A stretch of DNA of 64,000 nt from Empedobacter tilapiae (GTDB lineage: Bacteria; Bacteroidota; Bacteroidia; Flavobacteriales; Weeksellaceae), in NCBI RefSeq assembly GCF_004785645.1, contig NZ_SRPE01000011.1:62001-126000 (forward strand). Reading direction: 5' to 3'. Below are positions 1 through 8,187 of this stretch, piece by piece (positions within the stretch are counted from its first letter, which is position 1; each line of letters opens with the position of its first letter). Position numbers and translations under genes: made by a program. Below the pieces are notes generated by a model. That model saw nothing but the letters and a program-made list of their open reading frames with translations, did no database searches and was not told the origin of the DNA.

Positions 1-334
1 AATATTGTGTATAATTATCAAATTTATTTCCTTTTGTTTTATCTTCTAAAATTTCGTTTTGAGTAGATTTATTCAAATTATCCAACGCTGGAATTGCTAA
101 ACTCAAACTTCCATACGTAATTAAAGTCGCAGGAATAATTAACTTTTTAGCATTAAAATGATAAACTTTATCTTCGGGATTAAATGTTTGCTTTGGAATA
201 GAATCAAGTTGAATTGAATCCGTTTTAGTTTGCTGAATCGTATCTTGTGCATTTCCTTTTATCGAAAACATTGAAAGTAATACATAATTCATTAGTATCG
301 TTTTTGTTTTAATTTGGTTCATTTTCACATTCAT
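1..334 (-). CDS. PAP2-family phosphatase, N-terminal part (runs off the left edge)
   Basis: An open frame without stops reads leftward off the window. It begins at ATG 334, with a second in-frame ATG at 322. The visible part of about 111 residues has a hydrophobic N-terminus ending near a KGNAQ signal-peptidase site. After it come a Thr/Ser-rich linker and a segment with KKLIIPATLITYG and a LDNLN stretch, followed by KFDNYTQY. This layout resembles the N-terminal part of Bacteroidota PAP2 (lipid phosphatase-like) membrane proteins, which act in the envelope on phosphorylated lipid carriers. The catalytic KxxxxxxRP and SGH motifs would lie outside the window, so the family call rests on N-terminal resemblance only. 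Confidence 0.6.
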   Translation of the reverse strand, partial: MNVKMNQIKTKTILMNYVLLSMFSIKGNAQDTIQQTKTDSIQLDSIPKQTFNPEDKVYHFNAKKLIIPATLITYGSLSLAIPALDNLNKSTQNEILEDKTKGNKFDNYTQY

Positions 335-390
335 TTTATTGAACAAATGTATTTGAAACCTCCTTACACAAAACTTAAGATTTGATTAAG

Positions 391-426
391 AAAAAAGCCA
401 TTAGAAATAATCCAATGGCTTTTAAA
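391..426 (-). terminator. Terminator of hpd
   Basis: A 10-bp perfect stem (393-402 with 414-423) is followed on the minus strand by a T run. It sits 11 nt past the hpd stop codon. Confidence 0.75.
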
Positions 427-436
427 AAATATTTAT

Positions 437-1567
437 TTATAAATTTCCTCGACGTTCTTGCTCTCTTTCTAATGCTTCGAACAATGCTTTGAAATTCCCT
501 GCCCCAAACGATTGTGCTCCATGACGCTCGATAATTTCATAGAATAATGTTGGACGGTCTTCAACTGGTTTTGTAAAAATTTGTAACAAATAACCTTCTT
601 CATCACAATCAACCAAAATTCCTAAATCTTGTAACTTCTTGATATCCTCATCAATTTCACCCACACGTTCTGGAATCATATCGTAATAAGCCTCTGGTGG
701 CGCAGATAAAAACTCAACTCCGCGAGATTTAAGTTCTGTCACAGTTTTTACAATATCCTTAGTTGCAACTGCAATATGTTGCACACCTTCTCCTTCGTAA
801 AAATCTAAATATTCCTCAACTTGAGATTTCTTTTGACCTTCTGCAGGCTCATTAATTGGAAATTTTGAATAACCATTCCCGTTACTCATCACTTTCGACA
901 TTAATGCCGAATATTCTGTATTAATTTGTTTATCATCAAACGATAAAATATTTACAAATCCCATTACATCCTGATACCAAGCTACACACTCATTCATACG
1001 ATTCCAACCTACATTACCAACGCAATGATCCACATACAATAAACCACAATCTGTTGGTTGATATGTTGATTCAGATTTCACATAACCGGGCATAAAAGGA
1101 CCTTCATAATTTTTACGCTCAATAAACATATGAATCGTTTCACCATATGTATAAATTCCAGACATTTTTACTTCACCAAACTCATCTGTAATCGTAGTTG
1201 GCTCCATATATGGTTTCCCTCCACGTTTCGTTGTTTGTTCAAAAGCATCGTACGCATCGTCCACCCAAAGTGCCAAAATTTTAACTCCATCACCATGTTT
1301 CATTGCATGTTGACAAATTGGAGAATCTGATTTTAAACCAGAAGTTAAAACTAAACGAATCTTTCCTTGTTGTAAAACATAAGAAGCTCTATCTCTCACT
1401 CCTGTTTCTGGGCCAGCATATGCAACTTCCTGAAACCCAAAAGCTGTTTTGTAATAATGTGCAGATTGTTTTGCATTACCAACATAAAACTCGATATAAT
1501 CTGTTCCATTTATTGGAAGAAAATCTTGTGCTAATGCTATTTTTTCTGCAAATGTTTGTGTACTCAT
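437..1567 (-). CDS. hpd: 4-hydroxyphenylpyruvate dioxygenase
   Basis: This Fe(II) enzyme converts 4-hydroxyphenylpyruvate to homogentisate, the second step of tyrosine catabolism, in the cytoplasm. The 376 residues show the two vicinal-oxygen-chelate halves. The three iron ligands can be placed: His181 in DHCVGN, His264 in GVQHIAV and Glu344 in LFYEIIER. The C-terminal FGAGNFKALFEA segment is typical of the family and the length is normal. The gene lies downstream of hmgA on the same strand, so substrate flow (Hpd, then HmgA) fits the neighbourhood. The 179-bp gap between the two holds repeats, so a separate promoter is possible. Confidence 0.96.
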   Translation of the reverse strand: MSTQTFAEKIALAQDFLPINGTDYIEFYVGNAKQSAHYYKTAFGFQEVAYAGPETGVRDRASYVLQQGKIRLVLTSGLKSDSPICQHAMKHGDGVKILALWVDDAYDAFEQTTKRGGKPYMEPTTITDEFGEVKMSGIYTYGETIHMFIERKNYEGPFMPGYVKSESTYQPTDCGLLYVDHCVGNVGWNRMNECVAWYQDVMGFVNILSFDDKQINTEYSALMSKVMSNGNGYSKFPINEPAEGQKKSQVEEYLDFYEGEGVQHIAVATKDIVKTVTELKSRGVEFLSAPPEAYYDMIPERVGEIDEDIKKLQDLGILVDCDEEGYLLQIFTKPVEDRPTLFYEIIERHGAQSFGAGNFKALFEALEREQERRGNL

Positions 1568-1637
1568 TTTTATTGTGTTTTTATTTTTATGTATTATGTA
1601 AAAAGTAAAATGTATTAAGTTTTACTATAATTATTTA

Positions 1638-1732
<95 letters not shown>

Positions 1733-1746
1733 AAAATTAAAATCTC

Positions 1747-2904
1747 TTAATAAAGCCAAGATTTATAATAATCTGGATCTTCAATTTCTAACGCTTGCTC
1801 TGTTAACATCAAAGGTCTGAAAGGATCAATCATCACAGCTAATTCATGTGTTTCTTTTGCTCCAATCGATTTTTCAACTGTACCAGGATGTGGACCATGA
1901 GGAATTCCTGCTGGATGCAACGTAATTTGTCCTTTCTCAACCGATTTTCTTGACATAAAATCTCCATCAACATAATATAAAATCTCATCAGAATCTACAT
2001 TACTATGATTATAAGGTGCGGGAATCGCATTTGGATGATAATCGAATAAGCGAGGAACGAAACTACAAATCACAAAACCTGCACCTTCGAAAGTCTGATG
2101 AACAGGTGGCGGCTGATGAATACGTCCTGTAATTGGTTCGAAATTATGAATAGAAAAAGCCCATGGATAATGATAACCATCCCAACCTACAAAATCGAAA
2201 GGATGAGTTCCATAGACGTAAGGATAAATTAATCCTTCTTTTTTAATCATAATCTTGAAATCTCCGTGTTCATCATTGGTTTCAAGATTTTGAGGACGTT
2301 TAATATCGCGCTCACAAAAAGGTGAATGTTCCATTAACTGTCCAAAATGATTTCGATAACGACGAGGCGTTTCAACTGGACTAAAAGATTCTGTAATAAA
2401 CAATCGGTTATTAGAATCATTAAAATGAAGTTGATAAATAATTCCGCGTGGAATCACTAAATAATCTCCATATCCAAATTCAATTTGTCCATAACCTGTT
2501 TTTAAAACTCCTGAACCTTCATGAATAAAAATTACTTCATCTGCCATAGAGTTTTTGTAGAAATAATCAGTCATCGACTCTTGCGGTGCAGCTAACGAAA
2601 TATGTAAATCATTGTTTACCAAAACTGGTACACGCGATTCTAAATAATCTTTTGTTGGTTTTACTTTAAATCCTTTTAAAGATGTATGTTTTAAATGTTT
2701 TGCGCGAGCAATTTTTGGTTCCACCGAATAAGGGTCGTTAATTGCTTTTACCAATGTTGGTGGATAACAATGATAAACATTAGAATACGTACTCGAAAAT
2801 CCATGTGTAGAAACTAATTCTTCTGCATATAATTCTCCATTTGGTTTTCGAAATACCGTATGTCGCTTTTGTGGGAATTCTCCCAAATGATGATAAAGTG
2901 GCAT
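1747..2904 (-). CDS. hmgA: Homogentisate 1,2-dioxygenase
   Basis: This cupin-fold Fe(II) enzyme opens the homogentisate ring to maleylacetoacetate. I start at ATG 2904 (MPLYHHLGEFPQKRHTVF), giving 385 residues. That is how flavobacterial relatives begin, and a further in-frame ATG at 2952 would add 16 atypical residues. Supporting motifs are GWDGYHYPW, the metal-ligand segment HSNVDSDEILYYV and the active-site HPAGIPHGPHPG. The product of Hpd is its substrate, and both genes point the same way. I see no fumarylacetoacetase or maleylacetoacetate isomerase gene in the window. Confidence 0.95.
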   Translation of the reverse strand: MPLYHHLGEFPQKRHTVFRKPNGELYAEELVSTHGFSSTYSNVYHCYPPTLVKAINDPYSVEPKIARAKHLKHTSLKGFKVKPTKDYLESRVPVLVNNDLHISLAAPQESMTDYFYKNSMADEVIFIHEGSGVLKTGYGQIEFGYGDYLVIPRGIIYQLHFNDSNNRLFITESFSPVETPRRYRNHFGQLMEHSPFCERDIKRPQNLETNDEHGDFKIMIKKEGLIYPYVYGTHPFDFVGWDGYHYPWAFSIHNFEPITGRIHQPPPVHQTFEGAGFVICSFVPRLFDYHPNAIPAPYNHSNVDSDEILYYVDGDFMSRKSVEKGQITLHPAGIPHGPHPGTVEKSIGAKETHELAVMIDPFRPLMLTEQALEIEDPDYYKSWLY

Positions 2905-3271
2905 ATCGTACTTTGTTTGTTGTTTTAATGAAAAAGGTAGAATAGATGACAAAATCTGTCAACAAATAATCTGCAATATTCTAATGTGAATATTGTGCAA
3001 ATACAATTTTGGAAAGTAAAGCAGAAGTTTGCTTCAACATTCCAACAAATAAAGGTTTTATATTTTCTTTAATTGTTTGCATTTTTTTCTGTGGTTATTC
3101 CAAATGTATGAAGTTTTTTTTATTGTAACAAATACACTATTCATTTTTGTTTAAGATTTTGATTTGTATAATTATTAATTAAATAATACTTAACCATTTC
3201 CTAAAACAAAAATCATTTATTAGTTTAAAAACAATTAGTAATTTACAGAATATTTAACACAAACCTTAAAC
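2905..3271. other. Intergenic region, 367 bp, divergent upstream region
   Basis: It separates the hmgA start from the start of the orphan gene on the other strand, so it should carry both promoters. I could not find a TAnnTTTG box at the usual distance from either start. No repeat, RNA gene or strong hairpin stands out. Confidence 0.6.
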
Positions 3272-3721
3272 ATGAAATTACAAAAAGGAATTACAGGCTT
3301 TGAAGCTAAACCAGTTTATACAACAGATGATCTATCAGAAATTCTAAAAAGAATAAGATTTCCTTATACAAAAACAGAAGTTATTCTAAAGCCTATTGAT
3401 TCTTCAAATTTTTATCAAGTAAAAATAAAAAATGAGAAGACAAAACAAGAATTTTATTTAATTATAAATTCTACATACTTAATCTTCTCTTGTATTGAAA
3501 AAAATAGATGTTTTGATCTTAAATTTATTGAGTTTCCTATTGATTTAATTACACAATTAAAAAACCACGTAAATTCTAGTTTAATTCTTCTAAATCCTAA
3601 AGAATTAAATAAAAAGGTAGACGCTAATGATCTAGAATTATTAGGAGAGATCGAATTAAAACAAATTAATTATTGGAAAACTAAAACATTAGGAGAAATT
3701 GTATTCAATTGTTTTGATTAA
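3272..3721 (+). CDS. Hypothetical protein, 149 aa, no recognised family
   Basis: I do not recognise this protein. It is a soluble 149-residue product with no signal peptide or membrane segment, rich in Lys, Ile and Asn. The middle (FYLIINSTYLIFSC and LKFIEFPIDLITQL) alternates like beta-strands, and the C-terminal half is charged. It starts at ATG after a long AT-rich leader. Its stop codon overlaps the stop of the convergent membrane gene within a shared TTAA, leaving no room for a terminator between them. Size and isolation would fit an immunity-type or accessory protein, but nothing in the sequence proves that. Confidence 0.7.
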   Translation: MKLQKGITGFEAKPVYTTDDLSEILKRIRFPYTKTEVILKPIDSSNFYQVKIKNEKTKQEFYLIINSTYLIFSCIEKNRCFDLKFIEFPIDLITQLKNHVNSSLILLNPKELNKKVDANDLELLGEIELKQINYWKTKTLGEIVFNCFD

Positions 3722-4188
3722 ATTTTTCTTTTAATAATTTTATTACGTTTTCTTTTTTTAAAAATAATTCGAATTAAACGATATCCATAAGTTATTTTTT
3801 TGTTCTTCGTAATTATAGGAAAAGCCATTGTACACATTAAAGCGATACATGCTGTCGTTCCTAAAGCTCCTCCATAACCATTAAATATTTTACTTGTATA
3901 ATGTAATAAGACAGCAAATAATATAGGAGAAAAAATCAACGAAAAGTAACTAATATTTATTGTTGAAGAAACCATCCCAATGAATGTTCCTCCGATTACA
4001 TAAAGAGGAATATTTTTTGAATAGAATTCAGATAAAATTGTAGGAAAAAAATAAAAAAAACCTCCAACAATCATTGCGATCATTGCAGAAGCTCGAACTG
4101 GCCCTTGCTTGAAACGAATGTTTAGTTCATAAGTTGTAAGAGAAGATACTATTGAACATATCATTAAAATTAAAAACTCAATAATCAT
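3718..4188 (-). CDS. Membrane protein B of a paralogous pair
   Basis: This 156-residue integral membrane protein has about five hydrophobic segments and a strongly basic C-terminal tail (KKRKRNKIIKRKI), which should lie in the cytoplasm. Its ATG overlaps the last base of the upstream membrane gene, so the two are probably translationally coupled. It shares clear motifs with that neighbour: FIGMVS here against FIGMTS there, and GYGGALGT here against GVGGKLGT there, in the same order and spacing. This suggests duplication followed by divergence. I do not recognise the family or a substrate. Confidence 0.8.
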   Translation of the reverse strand: MIIEFLILMICSIVSSLTTYELNIRFKQGPVRASAMIAMIVGGFFYFFPTILSEFYSKNIPLYVIGGTFIGMVSSTINISYFSLIFSPILFAVLLHYTSKIFNGYGGALGTTACIALMCTMAFPIITKNKKITYGYRLIRIIFKKRKRNKIIKRKI

Positions 4189-4748
4189 TAGCTGATAATT
4201 AATTTAAACAATAACATGCTTAACAAAACGCCAATAAATGCTAAGGTTCCAAGTTTTCCTCCAACTCCTACAAATAATGTCTTAGTAGCAAAAAATAACA
4301 AAGCTGTAAAAACTCCAGCTGTAATTATCATCCAATAGACATATTGAAAGTCAAGTGAAGTCATACCAATGAAAGCACCACAATAAATAGGTCCAGCAAT
4401 TTGTTTTAGATATTCTGATCTAGAATTAAATTTAGTTAAAAATGAACCTAAAGTTCCAATTATTCCGGCTGAAAAAACACCTCCCAAACCAAGTTGATTA
4501 TTAATTAAATAAGTAATTATTGCCGCAATAGGAATCCATAAAACCAATGTTTTTCGATCAAAAGAATATTCATGATGATGCAAAGGAAACTTTCGGTAAA
4601 CGACTAATAATAAAGCACAAATCATAATAATAATGTATGGCACAAGATAATGTTCTATTCGCTCGTTCATTATTGCAAATAGAAACAAAAACTGAATAAC
4701 AAAAATAATCAGTATTGTAACAAATTTTATGATGCGTTTGCTTTGCAC
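4188..4748 (-). CDS. Membrane protein A of a paralogous pair
   Basis: This integral membrane protein has six or seven hydrophobic segments and carries FIGMTS and GVGGKLGT, also found in the downstream gene. No ATG begins the frame. I start at GTG 4748 (MQSKRIIKFV, 186 residues) because a perfect -7 box TAACTTTG on the minus strand lies 26 nt upstream. That is the spacing seen at many genes here. A TTG at 4769 would lie inside the box. The short His-rich stretch HHHEYS lies between the second and third hydrophobic segments. Function is unknown; the duplicated architecture recalls small transporters or channels built from two homologous halves. Confidence 0.75.
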   Translation of the reverse strand: MQSKRIIKFVTILIIFVIQFLFLFAIMNERIEHYLVPYIIIMICALLLVVYRKFPLHHHEYSFDRKTLVLWIPIAAIITYLINNQLGLGGVFSAGIIGTLGSFLTKFNSRSEYLKQIAGPIYCGAFIGMTSLDFQYVYWMIITAGVFTALLFFATKTLFVGVGGKLGTLAFIGVLLSMLLFKLIIS

Positions 4749-4766
4749 AGTTAATTTTTGATGTTG

Positions 4767-4774
4767 CAAAGTTA
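4767..4774 (-). promoter_or_regulatory. -7 box of the paired membrane genes
   Basis: The minus-strand TAACTTTG matches the Bacteroidota TAnnTTTG element. It lies 26 nt before GTG 4748 and argues against the TTG start at 4769. Confidence 0.5.
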
Positions 4775-4891
4775 ATGACTCATTCTAACAAAATAGAATA
4801 ATTTTTATCATTAAAGTTGTAGAATTTATTCATAAAAACATTTTCATCGAACATCAAAAGTAATCTATCTTTGTCAAACATTTTCTAACAC

Positions 4892-5236
4892 ATGAAATAC
4901 ATCAATTATTTTCTATTATTTACATCTAGTATTATCAGTATTTTTCTATTTTTTATAAGCGCCAATCAAATTGAACTTGTTCCGAATAAAAATGAAGGAT
5001 ATAAAAGAGAACAAATTATGCTGATTGAGAAATCGAACGATATACTATTTGTAAAAAATATGGCTGAAATTTCAATTGAAAAGTACGATTTGTTATACAA
5101 TCAATTATCAGATTTTGCTGCTAAAATAAATACATGGATTATTTTATTGTTTATCATACAATTAATAATGGGATTACTTTTCTTTCTTCAATTTCGAAAA
5201 AGTAAAATGAAAAATCCCAATTCAATACAAGATTGA
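4892..5236 (+). CDS. Small two-helix membrane protein, 114 aa, unknown
   Basis: It has two hydrophobic segments (about residues 5-24 and 80-100) around a polar, Glu/Lys-rich loop of about 55 residues. With the basic C-terminal tail (FRKSKMKNPN) placed inside, the loop would be outside. A TATCTTTG -7 box lies 26 nt before the ATG (4866-4873). The stop codon is buried in a 14-bp inverted repeat. No family recognised. Confidence 0.7.
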   Translation: MKYINYFLLFTSSIISIFLFFISANQIELVPNKNEGYKREQIMLIEKSNDILFVKNMAEISIEKYDLLYNQLSDFAAKINTWIILLFIIQLIMGLLFFLQFRKSKMKNPNSIQD

Positions 5237-5245
5237 ATCGGGATT
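5213..5245 (+). terminator. Inverted repeat overlapping a stop codon
   Basis: AATCCCAATTCAAT (5213-5226) pairs with 5232-5245 with one mismatch over a 5-nt loop. The stop codon of the upstream gene (5234-5236) is in the right arm. There is no T run on either side, so termination is plausible but not certain. Confidence 0.5.
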
Positions 5246-5294
5246 ATATTGACTTAAATTATCACAAAAAATAAGTCATTCTACCTAAAAAACT

Positions 5295-5516
5295 TTATTC
5301 CTTAATTAATTCAGCTTCAAAACCTACTTCTTCAATTGTATCAATAATTTCTTCATCTGTTGCTTGAGAAATCTTTACTGATAAAACTTTATCAGGATTT
5401 TCAGTATCTACTTCCCATGCTTCCAAACCTTCTAATTTATCTAAAAAAGGTTTTACTTTACTCACGCAACCACTACAATTTATATTTGTTTTGAATTTCA
5501 ATTCTTTTGTTTCCAT
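5295..5516 (-). CDS. HMA-domain heavy-metal-binding protein
   Basis: This 73-residue product is one ferredoxin-like HMA domain. The metal-binding loop NINCSGCVSKVKPFL holds the CxxC (Cys14, Cys17) in the usual place after the first strand, and the protein ends with IIDTIEEVGFEAEL as in copper chaperones. It should be cytoplasmic and pass Cu(I) or another soft metal to a partner. No P-type ATPase lies next to it, so the partner is not evident. It appears monocistronic. Confidence 0.85.
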   Translation of the reverse strand: METKELKFKTNINCSGCVSKVKPFLDKLEGLEAWEVDTENPDKVLSVKISQATDEEIIDTIEEVGFEAELIKE

Positions 5517-5697
5517 GATTCATTGATTTTGTATTACAAATTTCGTTATAAAAACTTCTCTTATTTTATATAATTAGCATTTACTTTTATAAGATTATAT
5601 CATCCGTATATCTATGGTAATCTACCATTCATCAAATTGAATTTTTACATCAAAAACTTCCTCGTTGTTTTGTCTCTGAAATTTAAAAATTCGTATA

Positions 5698-6288
5698 ATG
5701 AAAAAACAAATTGTTCTATTCAGTTTACTATTGTCTTGTATCTCTTGCTCAATAAATGTGAAGGCTCAGACATCATTACCAATCCATTTGGGTATAAAGG
5801 CTGGTGGAAATTTAACCAACATTTCTTCTACACAAAGTTTTGAAGGAAAATACAGTTTTGGTTATCAAGCTGGTGCAATAGCTAGATTAGATTTAGGAAG
5901 TGCTTATCTACAAGGAGAAACGTTGTTTAATAAAAGAAAAACTAGTTTTGAAGGAGAGTCTGAAAGCTCGAAATTAAGTTGGAATTCTATTGATATTCCT
6001 GTCACAATAGGGTATAAAATTGTAAATACAAACGAATTTAATTTACGTGCTTTTACAGGTGGACTTTATAGTTATTCTTTCGGAAAAGAAATTACTGGTG
6101 CAGATGACATCAAACAAGCTTTTTCAAAATTTGATAAATCGTCTATTAGTTTAATCGCAGGATTAGGATTCGATATTCAGCGATTATCAATTGATTTTAG
6201 CTATGAAAATAGCTTATCCAATGTGAGTAAGAACTTCAAATCAAAACCTAAAAGTTTTTCTATTGGAATTGGCTACTTTTTGTTTTAA
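5698..6288 (+). CDS. Outer-membrane beta-barrel protein (PorT/OmpX-like)
   Basis: A signal peptide ends near VKAQ, followed by about 170 residues of alternating strands such as GIKAGGNLTNISS and YLQGETLFNKR, and a C-terminus of GIGYFLF. This is the pattern of small eight-stranded outer-membrane barrels (the porin-family, beta-barrel type of Bacteroidota). I start at ATG 5698, which opens directly into the signal peptide; an overlapping frame at 5637 is spurious. The gene lies 78 nt before a LytS/LytTR pair on the same strand and may be sensed or regulated with it. The ligand is unknown. Confidence 0.82.
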   Translation: MKKQIVLFSLLLSCISCSINVKAQTSLPIHLGIKAGGNLTNISSTQSFEGKYSFGYQAGAIARLDLGSAYLQGETLFNKRKTSFEGESESSKLSWNSIDIPVTIGYKIVNTNEFNLRAFTGGLYSYSFGKEITGADDIKQAFSKFDKSSISLIAGLGFDIQRLSIDFSYENSLSNVSKNFKSKPKSFSIGIGYFLF

Positions 6289-6366
6289 TTCGGATAACAA
6301 TACTTAATTTTAGAAACTACAATAGATATTGTGGTTTCTTTTATTTTTTTAATTTACTTTAATACA

Positions 6367-7410
6367 ATGAATTTTAAATTCTTTAAAAAACATCTTTTCA
6401 TTACCATTTTTTGGATTGTTTTAGGCATTACACTTTGGCTTAACTTCCAAGCAAATGATTCAAAATATGATGCTTTACTACAAACTATTGCAATATTATT
6501 TTATTCAATTATATTAACCTATTATCTTACAGAAAAATTACTTCCAAAAGCATTGCAAAAGAAGAAAATGAAACAGTTTTTAATTCTCTCAATTTTCTTT
6601 ATTTTGACATTGTCTATTTTTAACTCTTTTGTTTTTACCTATATCAGTGTTAGCTCAAAAAAGCCTTTACCAGTTCATTTTTCTGATCAAATTCCTATAT
6701 TGTGGAAAGGATTTTATCTTTCTATACCTGCATCTTTATTAATAATTGGTACAGCTTGTGGAATTCGTTTTTATCAAGAACATGGAAAAATTGAGCGTGA
6801 TCATATATTACTTCAACAAGATCATTTAGAAAATCAACTCAAATTATTACAAGATCAGGTTAATCCTCATGTGATGTTTAACATATTGAATCATATTCAT
6901 ATTTTATTGAAAAAGGATACCGAACTAGCTTCATTCTTACTACTCAAATTCTCGGATATTTTACGTTATCAACTTTATGAATGCAACAAAAACGAAGTCA
7001 TATTAGAAAATGAAATTCAGTATTTAAAAGATTTGATTGATGTAGAAAAATTACGATGGGGAAATGAAATTGATGTTTCCACTTCATTCGCTATAATGAA
7101 TAAAAAAGCGATGATTGCTCCTTTGTTATTGGTTCCTTTTATAGAAAATGCTTTTAAATATGTAAGTAGAGTTCCCGATTATAAAGGATTTATCAAAATA
7201 AATTGCAGCGAAAATAACAATCAAATTCATTTGAGTATCGAAAATACATATGCTAAAATTCCTATTCAATCTAAACATGTAGGTGGAATTGGATTACAAA
7301 ATGTAAAAAAGCGACTAAATTTAATTTATCCTGCTGCTCATCAATTAAATATTACAGAAAATGGACAATTATATAAAGTCGATTTAACTATTAATTTATC
7401 TTCAACATGA
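6367..7410 (+). CDS. LytS/YehU-type sensor histidine kinase
   Basis: The 347-residue protein starts at ATG 6367; an upstream in-frame ATG at 6331 adds 12 unlikely residues. Four hydrophobic helices fill the first ~140 residues, followed by a coiled linker. The His_kinase domain carries the phospho-acceptor in DQVNPHVMFNILNHI. The GHKL ATPase part shows LVPFIENAFKY (N box) and GGIGLQNVKKRL (G box). No periplasmic sensor domain is present, so the membrane helices themselves probably sense. The stop overlaps a potential start of the response regulator by four bases, indicating coupled expression. Confidence 0.93.
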   Translation: MNFKFFKKHLFITIFWIVLGITLWLNFQANDSKYDALLQTIAILFYSIILTYYLTEKLLPKALQKKKMKQFLILSIFFILTLSIFNSFVFTYISVSSKKPLPVHFSDQIPILWKGFYLSIPASLLIIGTACGIRFYQEHGKIERDHILLQQDHLENQLKLLQDQVNPHVMFNILNHIHILLKKDTELASFLLLKFSDILRYQLYECNKNEVILENEIQYLKDLIDVEKLRWGNEIDVSTSFAIMNKKAMIAPLLLVPFIENAFKYVSRVPDYKGFIKINCSENNNQIHLSIENTYAKIPIQSKHVGGIGLQNVKKRLNLIYPAAHQLNITENGQLYKVDLTINLSST

Positions 7411-7436
7411 TTACAACACCTCTAATTTCAAGAAAA

Positions 7437-8150
7437 ATGAAATGTTTGATTATTGATGATGAACCTTTGGCTCGTCAGCATATCAAAGATATGGCAGAAC
7501 AAATTGATTTTCTAGAAATTATACAAACATGTTCAACAGCTCTAGAAGCAAATAAATATGTTACAGAAAGCACAATTGATCTAATTTTTTTAGATATTAA
7601 TATGCCCTATCTTTCTGGTCTCGAATTTTTGGAACAAATCGAAAATCCACCACTTTGTATTTTCACTACCGCTTATTCCGAATATGCTCTTGAAGGATTT
7701 CGATTACAAGCTGTTGATTATTTACTAAAACCAATTGCATTCAACCGATTCTATCAAGCTGTTAATAAAGCTTATCAAACATTTTTACTTAACGAAAAAA
7801 TAAAACATGGGACTATTGTCAATGATCCCTTTCTATATGTACGACAAGGAGATGCTTTTACCAAAATTTCTTGGGTAGATATTTTATATATTGAAAGTAT
7901 GCAAAATTACGTAAAACTACATTTCAAAGATAAATCGATTCTAATTCACCAAACCATGAAAGTATTAGAAGAATCTTTACCAATGAATCATTTTTTTCGA
8001 ATACACAAATCTTTCTTAGTGAATGTAACACATATAGAAATAATTTCTGGAGGTCGAATTTATATTGGCAAACATGAACTCCCTATTTCTAGAAATAAAA
8101 AGGATGAGTTACTTAATCAAGTAGTCTATAAAAAATTAATTAGTAAATAA
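7437..8150 (+). CDS. LytTR-family response regulator
   Basis: The receiver domain has DDEP (acidic pocket) and FLDINMPYLSG, with the phospho-acceptor Asp in LDI. It is followed by a LytTR DNA-binding domain (YVRQGDAFTKISW, DILYIESMQNYV, HKSFLVN). I prefer ATG 7437 (MKCLIIDDEP, 237 residues), the usual beginning of the receiver fold. The ATG at 7407 overlaps the kinase stop (ATGA) and would add ten residues, so translation may start there instead. It is the cognate partner of the kinase just upstream. Targets cannot be read from the sequence. Confidence 0.93.
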   Translation: MKCLIIDDEPLARQHIKDMAEQIDFLEIIQTCSTALEANKYVTESTIDLIFLDINMPYLSGLEFLEQIENPPLCIFTTAYSEYALEGFRLQAVDYLLKPIAFNRFYQAVNKAYQTFLLNEKIKHGTIVNDPFLYVRQGDAFTKISWVDILYIESMQNYVKLHFKDKSILIHQTMKVLEESLPMNHFFRIHKSFLVNVTHIEIISGGRIYIGKHELPISRNKKDELLNQVVYKKLISK

Positions 8151-8180
8151 AAATAGCCTCAATATTTATTGAGGCTATTT
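8151..8180. terminator. Bidirectional terminator
   Basis: A perfect 14-bp stem (8151-8164 with 8167-8180), with A and T runs at its ends, lies between the convergent response regulator and the barrel protein gene. Confidence 0.85.
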
Positions 8181-8187
8181 CATGTGA

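Noticed and set aside
1130-1608. Plus-strand frames opposite hpd
   Set aside because: They lie antisense inside hpd, have no signal, promoter or family pattern, and arise from the AT-rich composition.
3272-4769. Toxin/immunity or defence module at the orphan gene and membrane pair
   Set aside because: No nuclease, NTPase or toxin motif is present, the genes are convergent rather than co-directional, and base composition does not differ visibly from the surroundings.
5637-5843. 68-aa frame overlapping the start of the barrel gene
   Set aside because: It is out of frame with a clear signal peptide and barrel and has no recognisable content.
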